Notes: a model not told the origin generated them from the sequence alone. A stretch of DNA of 64,000 nt from Desertivirga brevis (GCF_017355835.1 NZ_JAFEWF010000003.1:62001-126000); one strand, 5' to 3'; positions 36,873 through 47,096 are shown, counted from the first letter of the stretch. Numbers and translations are program-made.

Positions 36873-38219
36873 TTAATTCAGTTCAAGAAATTTATTATAT
36901 TCTATTTCCTGCTCGTCTAATGTAATAACTGTTTTTAGGTATTCAAATACTTTTTGAGCTTTTACTTCTTCAAAAATCCGGTTTGCATTTTCTTTATTCT
37001 GTAAGAATTGAACCGCATACTGGTTTAATTGATCTTCAGGGATAGGAGTTGGACTATACATTCTGAATTGAGCATCTAAGCGAGCTTTAGCGGCTTCAAG
37101 GATATCTTCGTACTTGATCTCGATATTGTTTTCTTTGATGATTTTATTCTCAACCAAAGTCCATTTCAGGTTCTTAGCGAAATCATCATAACCTTGCTCT
37201 AACTCTTCCTCAGTCAATTTCTCATTAGTTGCCTTTAACCAACGCTTTAAGAATTCATCCGGAAGTTGAAGCTCAAATTTACCCAAGCCATATTCTACCA
37301 GTTCTGCCTGCAATTTCTGATCAGAATTTTGAACCATCATTGACTCCAGCTCCTGAGTAACCCTTTCTCTGAGTTGTTCCTCAGTATTAACATCTCCCGC
37401 AGGGAATATTTTATCAAAGAACTCTTGATTTAAATCAGCTTCTTCTAATCTGTTTACGTTTTTAACAGTTAAACGAAAGCTAGACTGAAGATCTTGTGCA
37501 TCGTTTTCAGAGATGTTTAATAATCTTGCAACCTGAGCCGCATCATTTTCAAACGCTTTTTGAATATCAAACTCAACAACATCATCTTTCTTTAGTCCTA
37601 CTAGAGACTTTTTGATCTCTTCGTTTTTAACCAGATCCAAACGGATAGAAGCTGTATTTGATATACCACCTTCAAAAACAGAACCATCTGGCGAAAGTTG
37701 CGCCAATTCCGCATATAATACGTCATCTTCTGCCGAAACTTCAGGATTTGTCATCTTGCCATAGCTTTTGCGAAGGTTTTTGATACGAGACTCTAGAGTT
37801 TCAGCATCTACTTTGATTTTATATGCAGGAAGTTTATCTGCAGATGAAAAGTTTAATTCAAACTCTGGAGCTAAACCAAGTTCGTAATTAAACTCAAACT
37901 CGTCGTTAAAATCCCAGTTGAACTCCTTTGAGTCATCTACCTTAGGAAGTGGCTGGCCTAAAACTTCAAGTTTGTTTTCTGTAATATAGTTGTTAAGAGA
38001 ATCGCTTAATAAGTTGTTAATCTCATCAACCAAAATGCTTTTTCCATACATCCTTTTAATGTGAGATGCAGGAACCATTCCTTTGCGGAAGCCTGGAAGT
38101 TGAGCTTTTTTTGCTTGATCTTTAATAGCTTTTTCAACACGAGCCTGGTAGTCTTCTGGTTTGATGTTTACTTTAACTACAGCATTTAAGCTATCGATCT
38201 TCTCTTGAATGATATTCAT
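36873..38219 (-). CDS. tig: Trigger factor chaperone
   Basis: 448 residues. The ribosome-binding domain is at the N-terminus with GFRKGMVPASHIKRMYG (the GFRxGxxP loop). The middle FKBP domain is divergent (RLDLVKNEEIKKSLVGL), so peptidyl-prolyl isomerase activity may be weak or lost, as is common in the phylum. The C-terminal helical domain ends VITLDEQEI. It binds nascent chains at the ribosome exit. A TATTTTTG -7 box lies at 38309-38316 on the minus strand. Confidence 0.93.
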   Translation of the reverse strand: MNIIQEKIDSLNAVVKVNIKPEDYQARVEKAIKDQAKKAQLPGFRKGMVPASHIKRMYGKSILVDEINNLLSDSLNNYITENKLEVLGQPLPKVDDSKEFNWDFNDEFEFNYELGLAPEFELNFSSADKLPAYKIKVDAETLESRIKNLRKSYGKMTNPEVSAEDDVLYAELAQLSPDGSVFEGGISNTASIRLDLVKNEEIKKSLVGLKKDDVVEFDIQKAFENDAAQVARLLNISENDAQDLQSSFRLTVKNVNRLEEADLNQEFFDKIFPAGDVNTEEQLRERVTQELESMMVQNSDQKLQAELVEYGLGKFELQLPDEFLKRWLKATNEKLTEEELEQGYDDFAKNLKWTLVENKIIKENNIEIKYEDILEAAKARLDAQFRMYSPTPIPEDQLNQYAVQFLQNKENANRIFEEVKAQKVFEYLKTVITLDEQEIEYNKFLELN

Positions 38220-38308
38220 GTTATGATAATTAATACTTTACTTTTTAACTCTTTATCTTCGTGATCATCAAGTCATAAACGACGGGAATATCACTAAATT
38301 ATGGGGCG

Positions 38309-38316
38309 CAAAAATA
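38309..38316 (-). promoter_or_regulatory. -7 box of tig
   Basis: TATTTTTG on the minus strand matches TAnnTTTG, 89 bp upstream of the tig start. No convincing -33 TTTG. Confidence 0.3.
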
Positions 38317-38399
38317 GTGTTTTATAATTATTTTTTCCGCATAAATCTGTGATTTATATCAGCTTCTGGCAACGGGGATAAGGGGAGGGGGTGTGTAAA

Positions 38400-38428
38400 T
38401 AAAAAAAGCAGACTTTTCAGTCTGCTTT
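38400..38428 (-). terminator. Terminator after tRNA-Leu
   Basis: AAAGCAGAC, TTTTCA and GTCTGCTTT, with A-run on the plus strand that is a T-run for the minus-strand transcript. Confidence 0.85.
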
Positions 38429-38435
38429 AGTCAAG

Positions 38436-38517
38436 TGCGGAAGAAGGGACTCGAACCCCCACGCCTCGCGGCGCCAGATCCTAAGTCTGGTGCGGCTACC
38501 AATTACGCCACTTCCGC
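38436..38517 (-). tRNA. tRNA-Leu (anticodon UAG)
   Basis: 82 nt. The acceptor GCGGAAG pairs with CTTCCGC, discriminator A. Anticodon stem CCAGA/TCTGG encloses CTTAGGA, giving the anticodon UAG (reads CUA). A variable arm fits a class II tRNA: CGCCGCGAGGCG. The T-arm has GGTTCGAGTCC. CCA is not encoded. Confidence 0.95.
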
Positions 38518-38665
38518 ATTAGGTGTTTCCCGTTGTTTGGGACTGCAAAAGTAGTGTTTAGATTTTAAACTCCAAATAAAAATGAACTTTTTTTTATTTT
38601 TTTTTCATTCGAAAACCCGTTTCTTTATGTATTAAGGCGGGTTTTCTGTTCTAACTTTCTGATTA

Positions 38666-40285
38666 TCAGATTTCAGTAGCCCGTTCTAGTTTGTGTTTGT
38701 TAACTAGCGCTTCAATCGTCTGATGAAGGACTGTAAGATCGAATGGCTTAGTCACTATCGCATTCACTCCCGAATCATATGCAAGTTGTTTCTCTTCTTC
38801 TAAAACAGCTGCCGAAAGGGATATGATCGGTATAGTACTTAATTCTTCCGGTAATTCTGTTCTGATCCTTCTTGTTGCTTCAAACCCTCCAAGCACCGGC
38901 ATATGGGTATCCATAAGGATAATATCGAAATGGCTATTTCTTACAGCCTCCACAGCCAATTCGCCATTTTCTACAATCTCTACCTGAAGACCCCAGTTAT
39001 TAAGGACCTTCCTGATCATAAATTGATTTATTGTATTATCTTCAGCTACCAGCACAGAAACGTTTTCAAACTTCGTCAATTCATTTACACCTAACTTAGG
39101 TGTTGCCCCGTTCTCCTGCGCATCAACTATCTCATACCAGTTGGTGAAGCCGAAAGTGCTTCCTTCTCCCTCTTTGCTGGTTACGTTTAGAGATCCTCCC
39201 ATTAGATGAACCAATTGTTTTACAATTGATAAACCTAATCCGGTTCCTCCGTACTTGTGTGAGGTGTCATCAGAAGCCTGTTCGAATGATTCAAATATCT
39301 TATCTATACGCTCCTGGGAGATACCTATTCCTGAATCTGTTACAGCAAACTCTACCTGGATCCGTTTTTCTTCTCTGGAATGAACCTTAACCGTCAGATC
39401 CACCGATCCTTTATCCGTGAACTTTATGCCATTACTAAGCAGGTTCATTAGGATTTGATTTATTCGGAGGCCATCAGCCATCACCAATTTTGGCAGGGTT
39501 CCAACAAAATTGACGTTTAATTTTATTCCCTTCTCGTCCGACCTGAACTTCATCAGATCACCTACGGATTTGGCAAGATTGATGAGGTTAATTTCTGTTT
39601 GTACTATTTTCAGTTTTCCCGCCTCAATCTTCGAAATATCAAGTACATCATTGATCACGCCTAGCAGGGCTTCCGACGAAACTTTAAGTAGGTCTACGCA
39701 CTTCCTTTGTTCTTCGTCGAGGTTTGTATTTTGAAGCAGGTGCGATATGCCTAGAATACCGTTAATAGGTGTTCTTAATTCGTGACTCATATTCGCCAGA
39801 AATCGCTCTTTAACCTGCTTTGCTTGCTCTGCTGCTTCTTTAGCTTTTATAAGTTCCGCCTGGTAGCTTTCAAGCTCTGCGTTTTTGCGCTTGATCTCTC
39901 TTTGTGTCCTTACAATCTGAATAAAGGAATCAACCTTAGCCGTGGTAATTGTAGGTTCTAAAGGCTTATAAAGATAATCTACAGCCCCCGCTGCTAGTCC
40001 TCTTACAGCATATTTCGACTCTGTCGAGATGGCCGTCACGAAAATTACAAGGATTTCCCGTGTTCGCGGATTGCTTTTTAGTATTTCAACCAGTTCAAAG
40101 CCATCCATTTCGGGCATTTGAACGTCAACTAAGGCAATAGGGATGTCCTGGTCCCAACAAATTTTGAGAGCTTCGTTTGGAGAAGTTGTAGTAACAAGAT
40201 TAATATCGCTTCGCTGTAATAAAGCCTCTAAAGCCACAATGTTCTCAGGCTTATCATCAACAATCAGCAAATTAACTTTATCCAT
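38666..40285 (-). CDS. Hybrid sensor kinase with REC-HisKA-HATPase-REC layout
   Basis: 539 residues, soluble. An N-terminal receiver ([14 protein letters not shown], phospho-Asp in [13 protein letters not shown]), a coiled linker to about 165, then His[14 protein letters not shown], an ATPase domain ([12 protein letters not shown]) and a second receiver ([24 protein letters not shown]). No sensor domain, so it takes its input through the first receiver. It lies 8 bp downstream of the cheB-like gene and is the last gene of a four-gene signalling operon. Confidence 0.92.
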   Translation of the reverse strand: MDKVNLLIVDDKPENIVALEALLQRSDINLVTTTSPNEALKICWDQDIPIALVDVQMPEMDGFELVEILKSNPRTREILVIFVTAISTESKYAVRGLAAGAVDYLYKPLEPTITTAKVDSFIQIVRTQREIKRKNAELESYQAELIKAKEAAEQAKQVKERFLANMSHELRTPINGILGISHLLQNTNLDEEQRKCVDLLKVSSEALLGVINDVLDISKIEAGKLKIVQTEINLINLAKSVGDLMKFRSDEKGIKLNVNFVGTLPKLVMADGLRINQILMNLLSNGIKFTDKGSVDLTVKVHSREEKRIQVEFAVTDSGIGISQERIDKIFESFEQASDDTSHKYGGTGLGLSIVKQLVHLMGGSLNVTSKEGEGSTFGFTNWYEIVDAQENGATPKLGVNELTKFENVSVLVAEDNTINQFMIRKVLNNWGLQVEIVENGELAVEAVRNSHFDIILMDTHMPVLGGFEATRRIRTELPEELSTIPIISLSAAVLEEEKQLAYDSGVNAIVTKPFDLTVLHQTIEALVNKHKLERATEI

Positions 40286-40293
40286 TTGTTCTA

Positions 40294-40902
40294 TTACTTT
40301 CGATTGGTTGCTATGCCGCTTAAAAAGGTAAAAATATCAGGATTATTCAAAACCAAGCCTCCCTTGCATCTGGCCAACGCCGCTTCCGGCATTCTCCTAA
40401 CCTCCGCAATATCCGGATCTTGAACTACTACTAAACCTCCTTTGTCATGAATATAACAAAGGCCGTCAGCCCCATCTTCGTTTGCTCCTGAAAGGAGCAT
40501 AGCAATTACTTTATCATTATATACATCTGCTACACTCTTAAATGTAACATCTATAGACGGCCGGGAATACAACACTGGCTCCGAGCTGTCTAGTGAAAAA
40601 CACCCTTCTGGCTCTAAAAGTAAATGATAATCTGGCGGCGCAAAGTACACGCAGCCTTTTTTGACATTTTCTTTATCTTCCGACAATTTCACCTGTATAC
40701 GTGATTTACTATTTAGCAGATCTTCCATGGAAGATTTATATTTCCTGCTTCGATGTATAATTACAATAACTGGTAATGGAAACTTTGCCGGAAGGCTTGC
40801 TACCAACTCATATACTAAATTAAATCCACCTGCCGAACATCCTATGAGGAGGATTTCTGCCTTCTGGATTTTGCTAATTATATTTGAAGTAAGATTAAGC
40901 AA
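40294..40902 (-). CDS. cheB: CheB-type methylesterase domain protein (no receiver)
   Basis: 202 residues, a bare catalytic domain. The triad is present: Ser23 in GCSAGG, His50 in IIHRS and Asp143 in GANEDGADG. Classical CheB has a regulatory receiver in front; it is missing here. CheB removes methyl groups from glutamates of chemoreceptors. The start overlaps the end of the cheR gene by 8 bases. No chemoreceptor is in the window, so its target may be the adjacent kinase (inference). Confidence 0.9.
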   Translation of the reverse strand: MLNLTSNIISKIQKAEILLIGCSAGGFNLVYELVASLPAKFPLPVIVIIHRSRKYKSSMEDLLNSKSRIQVKLSEDKENVKKGCVYFAPPDYHLLLEPEGCFSLDSSEPVLYSRPSIDVTFKSVADVYNDKVIAMLLSGANEDGADGLCYIHDKGGLVVVQDPDIAEVRRMPEAALARCKGGLVLNNPDIFTFLSGIATNRK

Positions 40903-41728
40903 TTTTTTGGTAAATATTTTCAGTTTTGTCCACTATTTTAAATTTTTTCAATAGATCAAGATCCCTCATAGACTCTTTTGCGCCAAGGCACAAGAAGCCA
41001 AAAGGACATAAGCTCTCATAAAATAAGTTCAAAACTTGTTTCTGTAACTCTACATTAAAGTAGATCAAAACATTTCTGCAGGATATTAACTGAAATTCGT
41101 TGAATACTCCATCAGATACCAGATTATGTACAGAAAAAAGGGTGTTCTTCTTCAAACTATGATTAATGGTAGCAGCATCATATTCTGCAGTATAAAAATC
41201 TGCCAGGGTGCCCGTCGCGCCTGTCGCAACATAGTTCTCCGAGTATACCTTCATTTGTTTAAGATCATAGATCCCTTTTTTAGCGATATCGAGCACATAA
41301 GTATTAATGTCGGTGCCGTACAAAAAGGATCGGCTATATAACTTTTCCAACGATAAAAGTATCGCGAAAGAGTAAAGTTCTTCACCCGTAGAGCATCCGG
41401 CATTCCACACCTTGATCCTCTGAAAAGATGCAAGGTATGGTAATACTTTTTCTCTTAAAGCTCTGTAAAATGTAGGATCCCTGAACATCTCTGTGACATT
41501 CACTGTGATCTCTATTATAAACTCCTCCAAAAAGTTGAAGTCGTTTACAAGTAGAGACTTAAGATCGAATAGAGAAAGATTTCTCAATTCCATAATGCGA
41601 GTCACCCTTCTTTTTAAGGAAGCTCTTGAATAGCCGGTAAAGTTAAAGCCATGGATCTTGTTGATCCATAGCACTAATTCATCCAGTTGCTCAAAAGATA
41701 TTGTTTCGGTGTTGGTGTATTCCTGCAT
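40895..41728 (-). CDS. cheR: CheR-type glutamate methyltransferase
   Basis: 277 residues. An N-terminal helical domain (ISFEQLDELVLWI) and a SAM-binding core: VWNAGCSTGEELYSFAI is the family signature, FLYGTDIN the acidic loop and ISCRNVLIYF the catalytic strand. It transfers methyl from SAM to glutamate side chains of receptor helices. Overlaps cheB downstream and follows the large hybrid kinase by 13 bp. Confidence 0.93.
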   Translation of the reverse strand: MQEYTNTETISFEQLDELVLWINKIHGFNFTGYSRASLKRRVTRIMELRNLSLFDLKSLLVNDFNFLEEFIIEITVNVTEMFRDPTFYRALREKVLPYLASFQRIKVWNAGCSTGEELYSFAILLSLEKLYSRSFLYGTDINTYVLDIAKKGIYDLKQMKVYSENYVATGATGTLADFYTAEYDAATINHSLKKNTLFSVHNLVSDGVFNEFQLISCRNVLIYFNVELQKQVLNLFYESLCPFGFLCLGAKESMRDLDLLKKFKIVDKTENIYQKIA

Positions 41729-41741
41729 ATATAGCTTCTCC

Positions 41742-44700
41742 TTAGCTTAACCAAACTCTCATCATCGAAATCAATTTATCAATATCTACAGGTTTTGATA
41801 TATAATCATTCGCTCCAGCCTCTATACATTTTTCCCTATCATTCTTCATTGCTTTTGCTGTAAGGGCGATAATTGGTAATTTGTTAAACCGGTTTTGTTT
41901 CCTGATATGCGACATTGCCTCATAACCGTCCATTTCTGGCATCATAATGTCCATAAGCACAATATCCGTGCTAGGTTTATCATCCAGCTTCTTCAGGGCT
42001 TCGTGGCCATTATTCGCGATCTCAATTTCGAAGTCGTATTCCTGTAGAGCACTTGTCAGAGCGAAGATATTTCTCATATCGTCGTCTACAATAAGAACAG
42101 ATTTATTTTTAAGAGCACCTTCAATTGTTACCGTATTGGATAGTTTCGGAGCAGGTGCCTGTGTATTATTTTCCTGATTATTACTCTGATTTGTTCTGAT
42201 CTTGTTCATGAACAAGTTAACCTCATCTAATAATCTGTCATTAGATTTATTGCTTTTGAGCACCATGGCGTGAGTATACTTCATAACACGCGACATGCTC
42301 TCCTGGTCTAACTCCATGGCAGTGTTAATTACTACAGGGATCTTTACAAGGCTGTCAAAGCTCTTAATCTTCTCAAGCAGGTCAAGCCCGGAAATGTCAG
42401 GAAGCTTAAGATCAAGGATTATACAGTCAAAGTTTTGGTCCTCCTGGAGGATTTGCATTGTTTCTTCTCCGTCAAAAGCTTGCTTCACATCAACTTGCTT
42501 TGATAGAAGTTGATTTGTCAAAGCATCACTTTGAATTCTTTGATCCTCAACAAGAAGAACTCTGTTAATCTTAACCTTTCCGCTGTCCTCAATAAGAATA
42601 TCGAAAGCATGGTCCAGCTGGTCTTTATCAACCGGCTTTTTCAGAAAGCCAATTGCTCCTTCCATTCTTGCTTTAGAATTGGTCTCATCTTTGGCCGACA
42701 TTAAGTGTACAGGAATCTTGTATGTTTCAGGGTCCTCCTTCAACTTTTTCAACACGCTCCACCCATCCATTACCGGCAGCATTATGTCCAGAACGATAGC
42801 GTCCGGCTTCTGTGTGCGTGCCATTTCAAGTCCTGTATCGCCCTGATTAGCAACGATAGGTTTGAATCCTCTTTCAATTGCATAGTCTTTCAGGATTTCC
42901 GCAAAGTTTGGATCATCTTCAACAATTAGAAGAGTGTATTCTTTCTCTGTCTCAGGAAGCTTAGCTTTTCCTGCAGGGCTTTTTTCTATTACTGTAATAG
43001 GTTTTGCAGGTTGCGCAACTGCTGCCACCGAAGCAGGAGCTGCCGGAGTAGCTGGTGGGGTGTCAGCTTTTGCGGTTTCCGCTAAGGTTGCCGGAAGGTA
43101 TAATGTAAAGGTACTGCCTACACCTGGTTCACTCACCAGTTTAATTTCTCCCTTAAGCAGGTGAGCAAGTTCCCGGCTAATTGATAGTCCCAAACCTGTG
43201 CCGCCGTACTTCCGGCTTGTTGAACCGTCCGCTTGTTGGAATGCTTCAAATATTGCCCTTTGTTTATCTAAAGGAATTCCGATTCCGGTGTCTCTAACAT
43301 TGATTGCTATAACTGCTTCTGATTGCTTCAATGCTTCGTTCTGGAATTCTATGCCCTGAGCCAGTTCAACATCAACAGTTACGTTACCGCTCTCCGGGGT
43401 GAACTTAAAGGCGTTAGAAAGTAAGTTTTTAACAATCTGTTCGATCCTTTGGCGGTCAGATACGATCTGAAGAGGAGCACCCTCTTTTATATTGTAAGCA
43501 AAGTTAACCTTCTTAGTTTTTGCAACCTCATTAAACAACAGTTCGGCATCCACCTTCATCTCTCGGATACTTACTTCCTCAAGTGTAAGTTCTACTTTTC
43601 CAGATTCGATCTTAGAAAGATCTAGGATATCATTAATTAGCGTAAGAAGATCACTTCCTGCTGTATGGATAACTCCTGCGTATTTAATCTGCTCTTCTGT
43701 AAGTGTTTTCTGTTTGTTCTCTCTTAGTATTTTTGCCAGAATGAGGATACTATTAAGTGGAGTTCTTAGTTCGTGACTCATGTTGGCAAGGAACTCAGAT
43801 TTGTACTTGCTGGTTTGCTCTACCTCTTCGGCTTTAACCTGAATCGCCCTGTTCGCTTCTTCAATCGCCTTATTACGTTCCTCAAGAAGTTCTGCTTTCT
43901 CTTCGAGTTCTGAGTTAGCTTGTCTTAATTCTTCTTGTTGAACCATCAGCTCTTCTTCCGAAGCCTGTAATTGTTGTGTTTTACGGGTTAGTTCTTCATT
44001 AGTAGTACGTAGCTCTTCATGTTGGCTTTCAAGTTCTTCTGCTTGTTGCTGTGTCTGTTCAAATAGCTTCATCATCTCTACTCTCGCTTCTGCAGCGGCC
44101 AATGCTACCCCAATACTATGAACAACATTTCCTAAGAACTCAGCAGTGTCTGGGTTTGCGTCATTAATAAAAGCTACTTCAATGACGCCTTTTAACTTAT
44201 CATTATTGAAAACAGGCTGAACAAATATTGACTTGGCTTGAGAGCTACCCAAACCAGAGGTAACTCTAATATAATCGTGGGGGATATTGTTGAATAGAAG
44301 ACCCTGTTTTTGTGTTAGGGTTTGTCCTATCAAGCCTTCCTCTGGTTTCAGTATTTTTTTAGCTGCTTCCATCGGGAACCCGTAGGCTCCTTTAAGTGTA
44401 AGCTGTTTCTCAGCTGCATCAGCAGTATATAGAACACCCAGATCAGCCTTTAATATTTTTGATAGGGCCACGATCAAAGTTTGACATCTTTCCTCTGTAG
44501 TTTGAGCTCCACGCATGGCGGCATCAACATGAACAGCTCCCTCTAATAGCCAATTCTGTCTTTCACTTTTCCTGGTTATTTCGGCCAGCCGCAGGTGATT
44601 TTCTTGTGCTTCTGTAGCAGCGGCTTTCTGTAGCTGGAAGGAGTTTCTTATGTAGTTGAATAGGACCAGAACCAGGCAAAGAATTATAAAGCAGCCCACA

Positions 44701-45275
44701 AAAATAATGACCATTATGTTGTGTACATACTTGTCAATTTCGGTGTTCCCAGTTTTTTTGGCTCGAACTTCCCTGTCCTCTATTTTATTTAAGTAGGAGT
44801 AAATTTTGTCTTTATACAATTTACCTTTAGGGTCACTAATATTGATTTTTGCAGCAGTAAGGCCAGACGTCTGATAACTGTTCAGAACTTTCTGCATATG
44901 ATTTACCTTCAGGATTACATATTTTGAAAGTGAATCTACATCAGCTAAGTCACTTAAATCCGATTGTTCTGATTCCTCTATCAGCTCCTTTAACTCATTC
45001 AAGCTTGGCTGAACTTCGTTTATTGAATGATTGAAGCGTTCAATGAAACGCGGAAGGTTGGAAATAATGTACCCCCTTTGGCTCGTCTCAGTCTCCGTGA
45101 GTTGAGCTCTTAATAAACCTGTAGCTCGTAGCGTCCTCTCATTCCGGTCCACTGCCATATCAATGGACTCGATAACCTTAATCTCGTAATAGATTAAGAA
45201 AACAAGAGTAAAAATTGCGGTTAAGGTGATAATAAAGCCCGTTAGGACTTGCTGTTGAAAGGAAAATTTGCGCAT
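41742..45275 (-). CDS. Large hybrid sensor kinase: CHASE3-GAF-HisKA-HATPase-REC-REC-REC
   Basis: 1177 residues. Membrane span at about 13-35, a CHASE3 periplasmic region (RNERTLRATGLLRAQLTETETSQRGY) and a second span at about 188-210. A GAF domain runs about 240-400, then a coiled coil of Glu/Gln-rich heptads at 405-500. The kinase H is in [12 protein letters not shown] and the ATPase has [12 protein letters not shown]. Three receivers follow: LIVEDDPN/LDIMLPVMDG, LLVEDQRI/LDLKLPDISG and LIVDDDMR/MDIMMPEMDG. Such kinases sit with CheR/CheB in many Bacteroidota and govern stress or biofilm traits in other phyla. First gene of the operon. Confidence 0.93.
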   Translation of the reverse strand: MRKFSFQQQVLTGFIITLTAIFTLVFLIYYEIKVIESIDMAVDRNERTLRATGLLRAQLTETETSQRGYIISNLPRFIERFNHSINEVQPSLNELKELIEESEQSDLSDLADVDSLSKYVILKVNHMQKVLNSYQTSGLTAAKINISDPKGKLYKDKIYSYLNKIEDREVRAKKTGNTEIDKYVHNIMVIIFVGCFIILCLVLVLFNYIRNSFQLQKAAATEAQENHLRLAEITRKSERQNWLLEGAVHVDAAMRGAQTTEERCQTLIVALSKILKADLGVLYTADAAEKQLTLKGAYGFPMEAAKKILKPEEGLIGQTLTQKQGLLFNNIPHDYIRVTSGLGSSQAKSIFVQPVFNNDKLKGVIEVAFINDANPDTAEFLGNVVHSIGVALAAAEARVEMMKLFEQTQQQAEELESQHEELRTTNEELTRKTQQLQASEEELMVQQEELRQANSELEEKAELLEERNKAIEEANRAIQVKAEEVEQTSKYKSEFLANMSHELRTPLNSILILAKILRENKQKTLTEEQIKYAGVIHTAGSDLLTLINDILDLSKIESGKVELTLEEVSIREMKVDAELLFNEVAKTKKVNFAYNIKEGAPLQIVSDRQRIEQIVKNLLSNAFKFTPESGNVTVDVELAQGIEFQNEALKQSEAVIAINVRDTGIGIPLDKQRAIFEAFQQADGSTSRKYGGTGLGLSISRELAHLLKGEIKLVSEPGVGSTFTLYLPATLAETAKADTPPATPAAPASVAAVAQPAKPITVIEKSPAGKAKLPETEKEYTLLIVEDDPNFAEILKDYAIERGFKPIVANQGDTGLEMARTQKPDAIVLDIMLPVMDGWSVLKKLKEDPETYKIPVHLMSAKDETNSKARMEGAIGFLKKPVDKDQLDHAFDILIEDSGKVKINRVLLVEDQRIQSDALTNQLLSKQVDVKQAFDGEETMQILQEDQNFDCIILDLKLPDISGLDLLEKIKSFDSLVKIPVVINTAMELDQESMSRVMKYTHAMVLKSNKSNDRLLDEVNLFMNKIRTNQSNNQENNTQAPAPKLSNTVTIEGALKNKSVLIVDDDMRNIFALTSALQEYDFEIEIANNGHEALKKLDDKPSTDIVLMDIMMPEMDGYEAMSHIRKQNRFNKLPIIALTAKAMKNDREKCIEAGANDYISKPVDIDKLISMMRVWLS

Positions 45276-45650
45276 TTAATAAAGGCTTTTACGTTTCAAT
45301 AATAGTACTTTTTTTACATAAAGTTGAAACCCTTTTACGGCTTATTTGTTAAAGGGTTCCCTTTTTTATTATGTTTTATAATAAAGCCTTTTGAAGAACG
45401 TTCGAGGCCAGGTTTTCAATAATATAAAAGCTGCTCAAAGTTCTTTAGAGGAGGATCATATTTAATGTTGAATTTTCATAAACAGGCGCCGCATAAGGTT
45501 CAATGAAAGTTTTCGATCCTTCTAAGAAAGGTTCCTCTCTAATGGAAGACGCTCAAGTAATTTAGTTTAAGTGATTTTATAAAAACTCTTTATACTTCAT
45601 CGTGTTAAAATCACTGCAATCAGGTTTAAAACCTATTAAAACTTACTACT
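45276..45650. other. Intergenic region between kinase operon and stress-protein pair
   Basis: 375 bp with no supported frame. It has a hairpin AACCCTTT/AAAGGGTT (45328-45358) followed by CCCTTTTTTATT, and two purine-rich or TTT-rich stretches. No TAnnTTTG box at a good distance from the 45651 ATG was found, so the following stress genes may use an alternative sigma factor; this is an inference from absence. Confidence 0.35.
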
Positions 45651-46190
45651 ATGAAAAATCAGGAATCAAAAAACAACACACCAAGTTCAGAAGAAACAGG
45701 ATTAAAGAATCTTTTTAAAGATGAGTTAAAAGATATTTATTGGGCAGAGAAGCACCTTGCTAAGTCAATGCCGAAGTTGGCTAAGAGTGCTACTTCAGAA
45801 GAATTACGTACAGCTTTCGAGCAACACCTTACAGAAACAGAAAATCAGATTGCTCGTTTGGAACAAGTATTTGAATTACTTGGAGTAAAGGCTGCTGGCA
45901 AGAAATGTGAAGCTATGGAAGGTCTTGTTGAAGAAGCTAAAGGAATGCTTGAAGATACAGAGGATGGTACAATGACTCGTGATGCTGCTCTTATCTCTTG
46001 TGCTCAAAAGATAGAACATTATGAGATCGCTTCTTATGGCACGCTTAGAACTTTAGCCAATACAATCGGATTGTCAGAAGCCGCTGATCTATTATCTCAA
46101 ACTTTAGAAGAAGAAAAAAGCACAGACGTTAAATTAACACAGATTGCCGAAGGTTTTGTTAATCAAGCAGCCAGTTCTGAACAGGAGTAA
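45651..46190 (+). CDS. YciE/YciF-type ferritin-like protein (DUF892)
   Basis: 179 residues. LFKDELKDIYWAEKHLAKSMPKL, LEEEKSTDVKLTQIAE and the internal EHLTETENQIARLEQVF mark the DUF892 family of ferritin-like four-helix proteins. They are usually induced by general stress or salt. The N-terminal 20 residues are disordered. It is 12 bp upstream of a second small four-helix protein in one unit. Molecular function not established. Confidence 0.88.
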   Translation: MKNQESKNNTPSSEETGLKNLFKDELKDIYWAEKHLAKSMPKLAKSATSEELRTAFEQHLTETENQIARLEQVFELLGVKAAGKKCEAMEGLVEEAKGMLEDTEDGTMTRDAALISCAQKIEHYEIASYGTLRTLANTIGLSEAADLLSQTLEEEKSTDVKLTQIAEGFVNQAASSEQE

Positions 46191-46202
46191 TCAGGAGGCA
46201 AT

Positions 46203-46661
46203 ATGGAAAGCAATAAAAAAATAGTTGAAAGTCTTACGCATCTCCTTTCTATAATTAATGATGGTAAGGAGGGGTACAAACACGCAGCTGAAAATGCTGA
46301 GGCCGCCGAGTTAAAGGCGCTGTTTACTACTTACTCGATTCAACGAGCTGAGTTTGAAATGGAAATGAAAAGTTTCATTCGTCAGTTTGGGGGAGATGCA
46401 GATAATCAACATGGTGGACCACTGGGGGTTCTGCACAGGACCTGGATCGACATTAAAACGGCTTTAACTCCTAACGATAATTCTGCAGTGTTAGGGGCCG
46501 CAGTGACCGGTGAAACGTCTGCTATAAAAGCTTACGACGAGGTTCTTAACGATGTGGACCTGACTTATGAATTACGTCAGGAACTAGTTTCTCAACGCGA
46601 AGCAATTCAGGAGTGTTTGCGAAATATTCAGAACCTTGAAAAACAATATGCGCACAGCTAG
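46203..46661 (+). CDS. PA2169-type four-helix-bundle protein (DUF2383)
   Basis: 152 residues of helical sequence. NDGKEGYKHAAENAEAAELK, LHRTWIDIKTALT and VLGAAVTGETSAIKAYDEVL are DUF2383 hallmarks. The family has ferritin-like metal-site spacing (E-x2-H-like) but no proven activity; it often appears with DUF892 proteins in stress regulons. RBS-like AGGAGG is 6 bases before the start. A terminator at 46693 ends the pair. Confidence 0.85.
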   Translation: MESNKKIVESLTHLLSIINDGKEGYKHAAENAEAAELKALFTTYSIQRAEFEMEMKSFIRQFGGDADNQHGGPLGVLHRTWIDIKTALTPNDNSAVLGAAVTGETSAIKAYDEVLNDVDLTYELRQELVSQREAIQECLRNIQNLEKQYAHS

Positions 46662-46692
46662 TCGTTTGGTAAGCTTATAATAGTATTAAAAT

Positions 46693-46724
46693 AAAAAAGG
46701 CAACTTAATAGCTGCCTTTTTTAT
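46693..46724. terminator. Bidirectional terminator between DUF2383 and ferredoxin genes
   Basis: AAAAAAGGCA and TGCCTTTTTT around a 10-base middle: an A-run and T-run at the two sides for convergent genes. Confidence 0.8.
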
Positions 46725-46742
46725 TTTCTATTGGTTTCCCAT

Positions 46743-47096
46743 TTATTCTTCCATGTGAAGCCATGCCTTTTTAGCAAGCAGTTCTTCTTCCGTCTCACGA
46801 ATATCCTCATCGTCTACACAGCAGTCTACAGGACAAACTGCCGCACACTGAGGTTCATCATGAAATCCTTTACACTCTGTACACTTGTCTGAAACTATAT
46901 AGTAAAACTCGTCCGAGATAGCTGCTTGTGCCTCTTCTGCATTCAGAGTCGTTCCGTCACCAAAATCAATAACGCCTTTTAAAGCTGTACCGTCAGAAAA
47001 ACGCCATGCAACACCTGCATCATAAATCGCATTATTAGGGCATTCCGGCTCACAAGCTCCGCAGTTTATGCATTCGTCTGTTATTTTAATCGCCAT
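46743..47096 (-). CDS. 4Fe-4S dicluster ferredoxin
   Basis: 117 residues. The N-terminal CINCGACEPECPNNAI holds one 4Fe-4S cluster with a classical spacing. The second, CTEC-x8-CAAVCPVDC, has a longer spacer between the second and third Cys, as in Alvin-type ferredoxins. An acidic 30-residue insert between them is unusual in length. It carries electrons in the cytoplasm to unknown partners. Divergent from the acyl-CoA reductase gene. Confidence 0.92.
   Translation of the reverse strand: MAIKITDECINCGACEPECPNNAIYDAGVAWRFSDGTALKGVIDFGDGTTLNAEEAQAAISDEFYYIVSDKCTECKGFHDEPQCAAVCPVDCCVDDEDIRETEEELLAKKAWLHMEE

Noticed and set aside
38580..38610. A/T-rich run with many T residues before the kinase stop as a terminator
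   Set aside because: There is no stem of useful length in front of it on either strand; the T-run alone is not a terminator.
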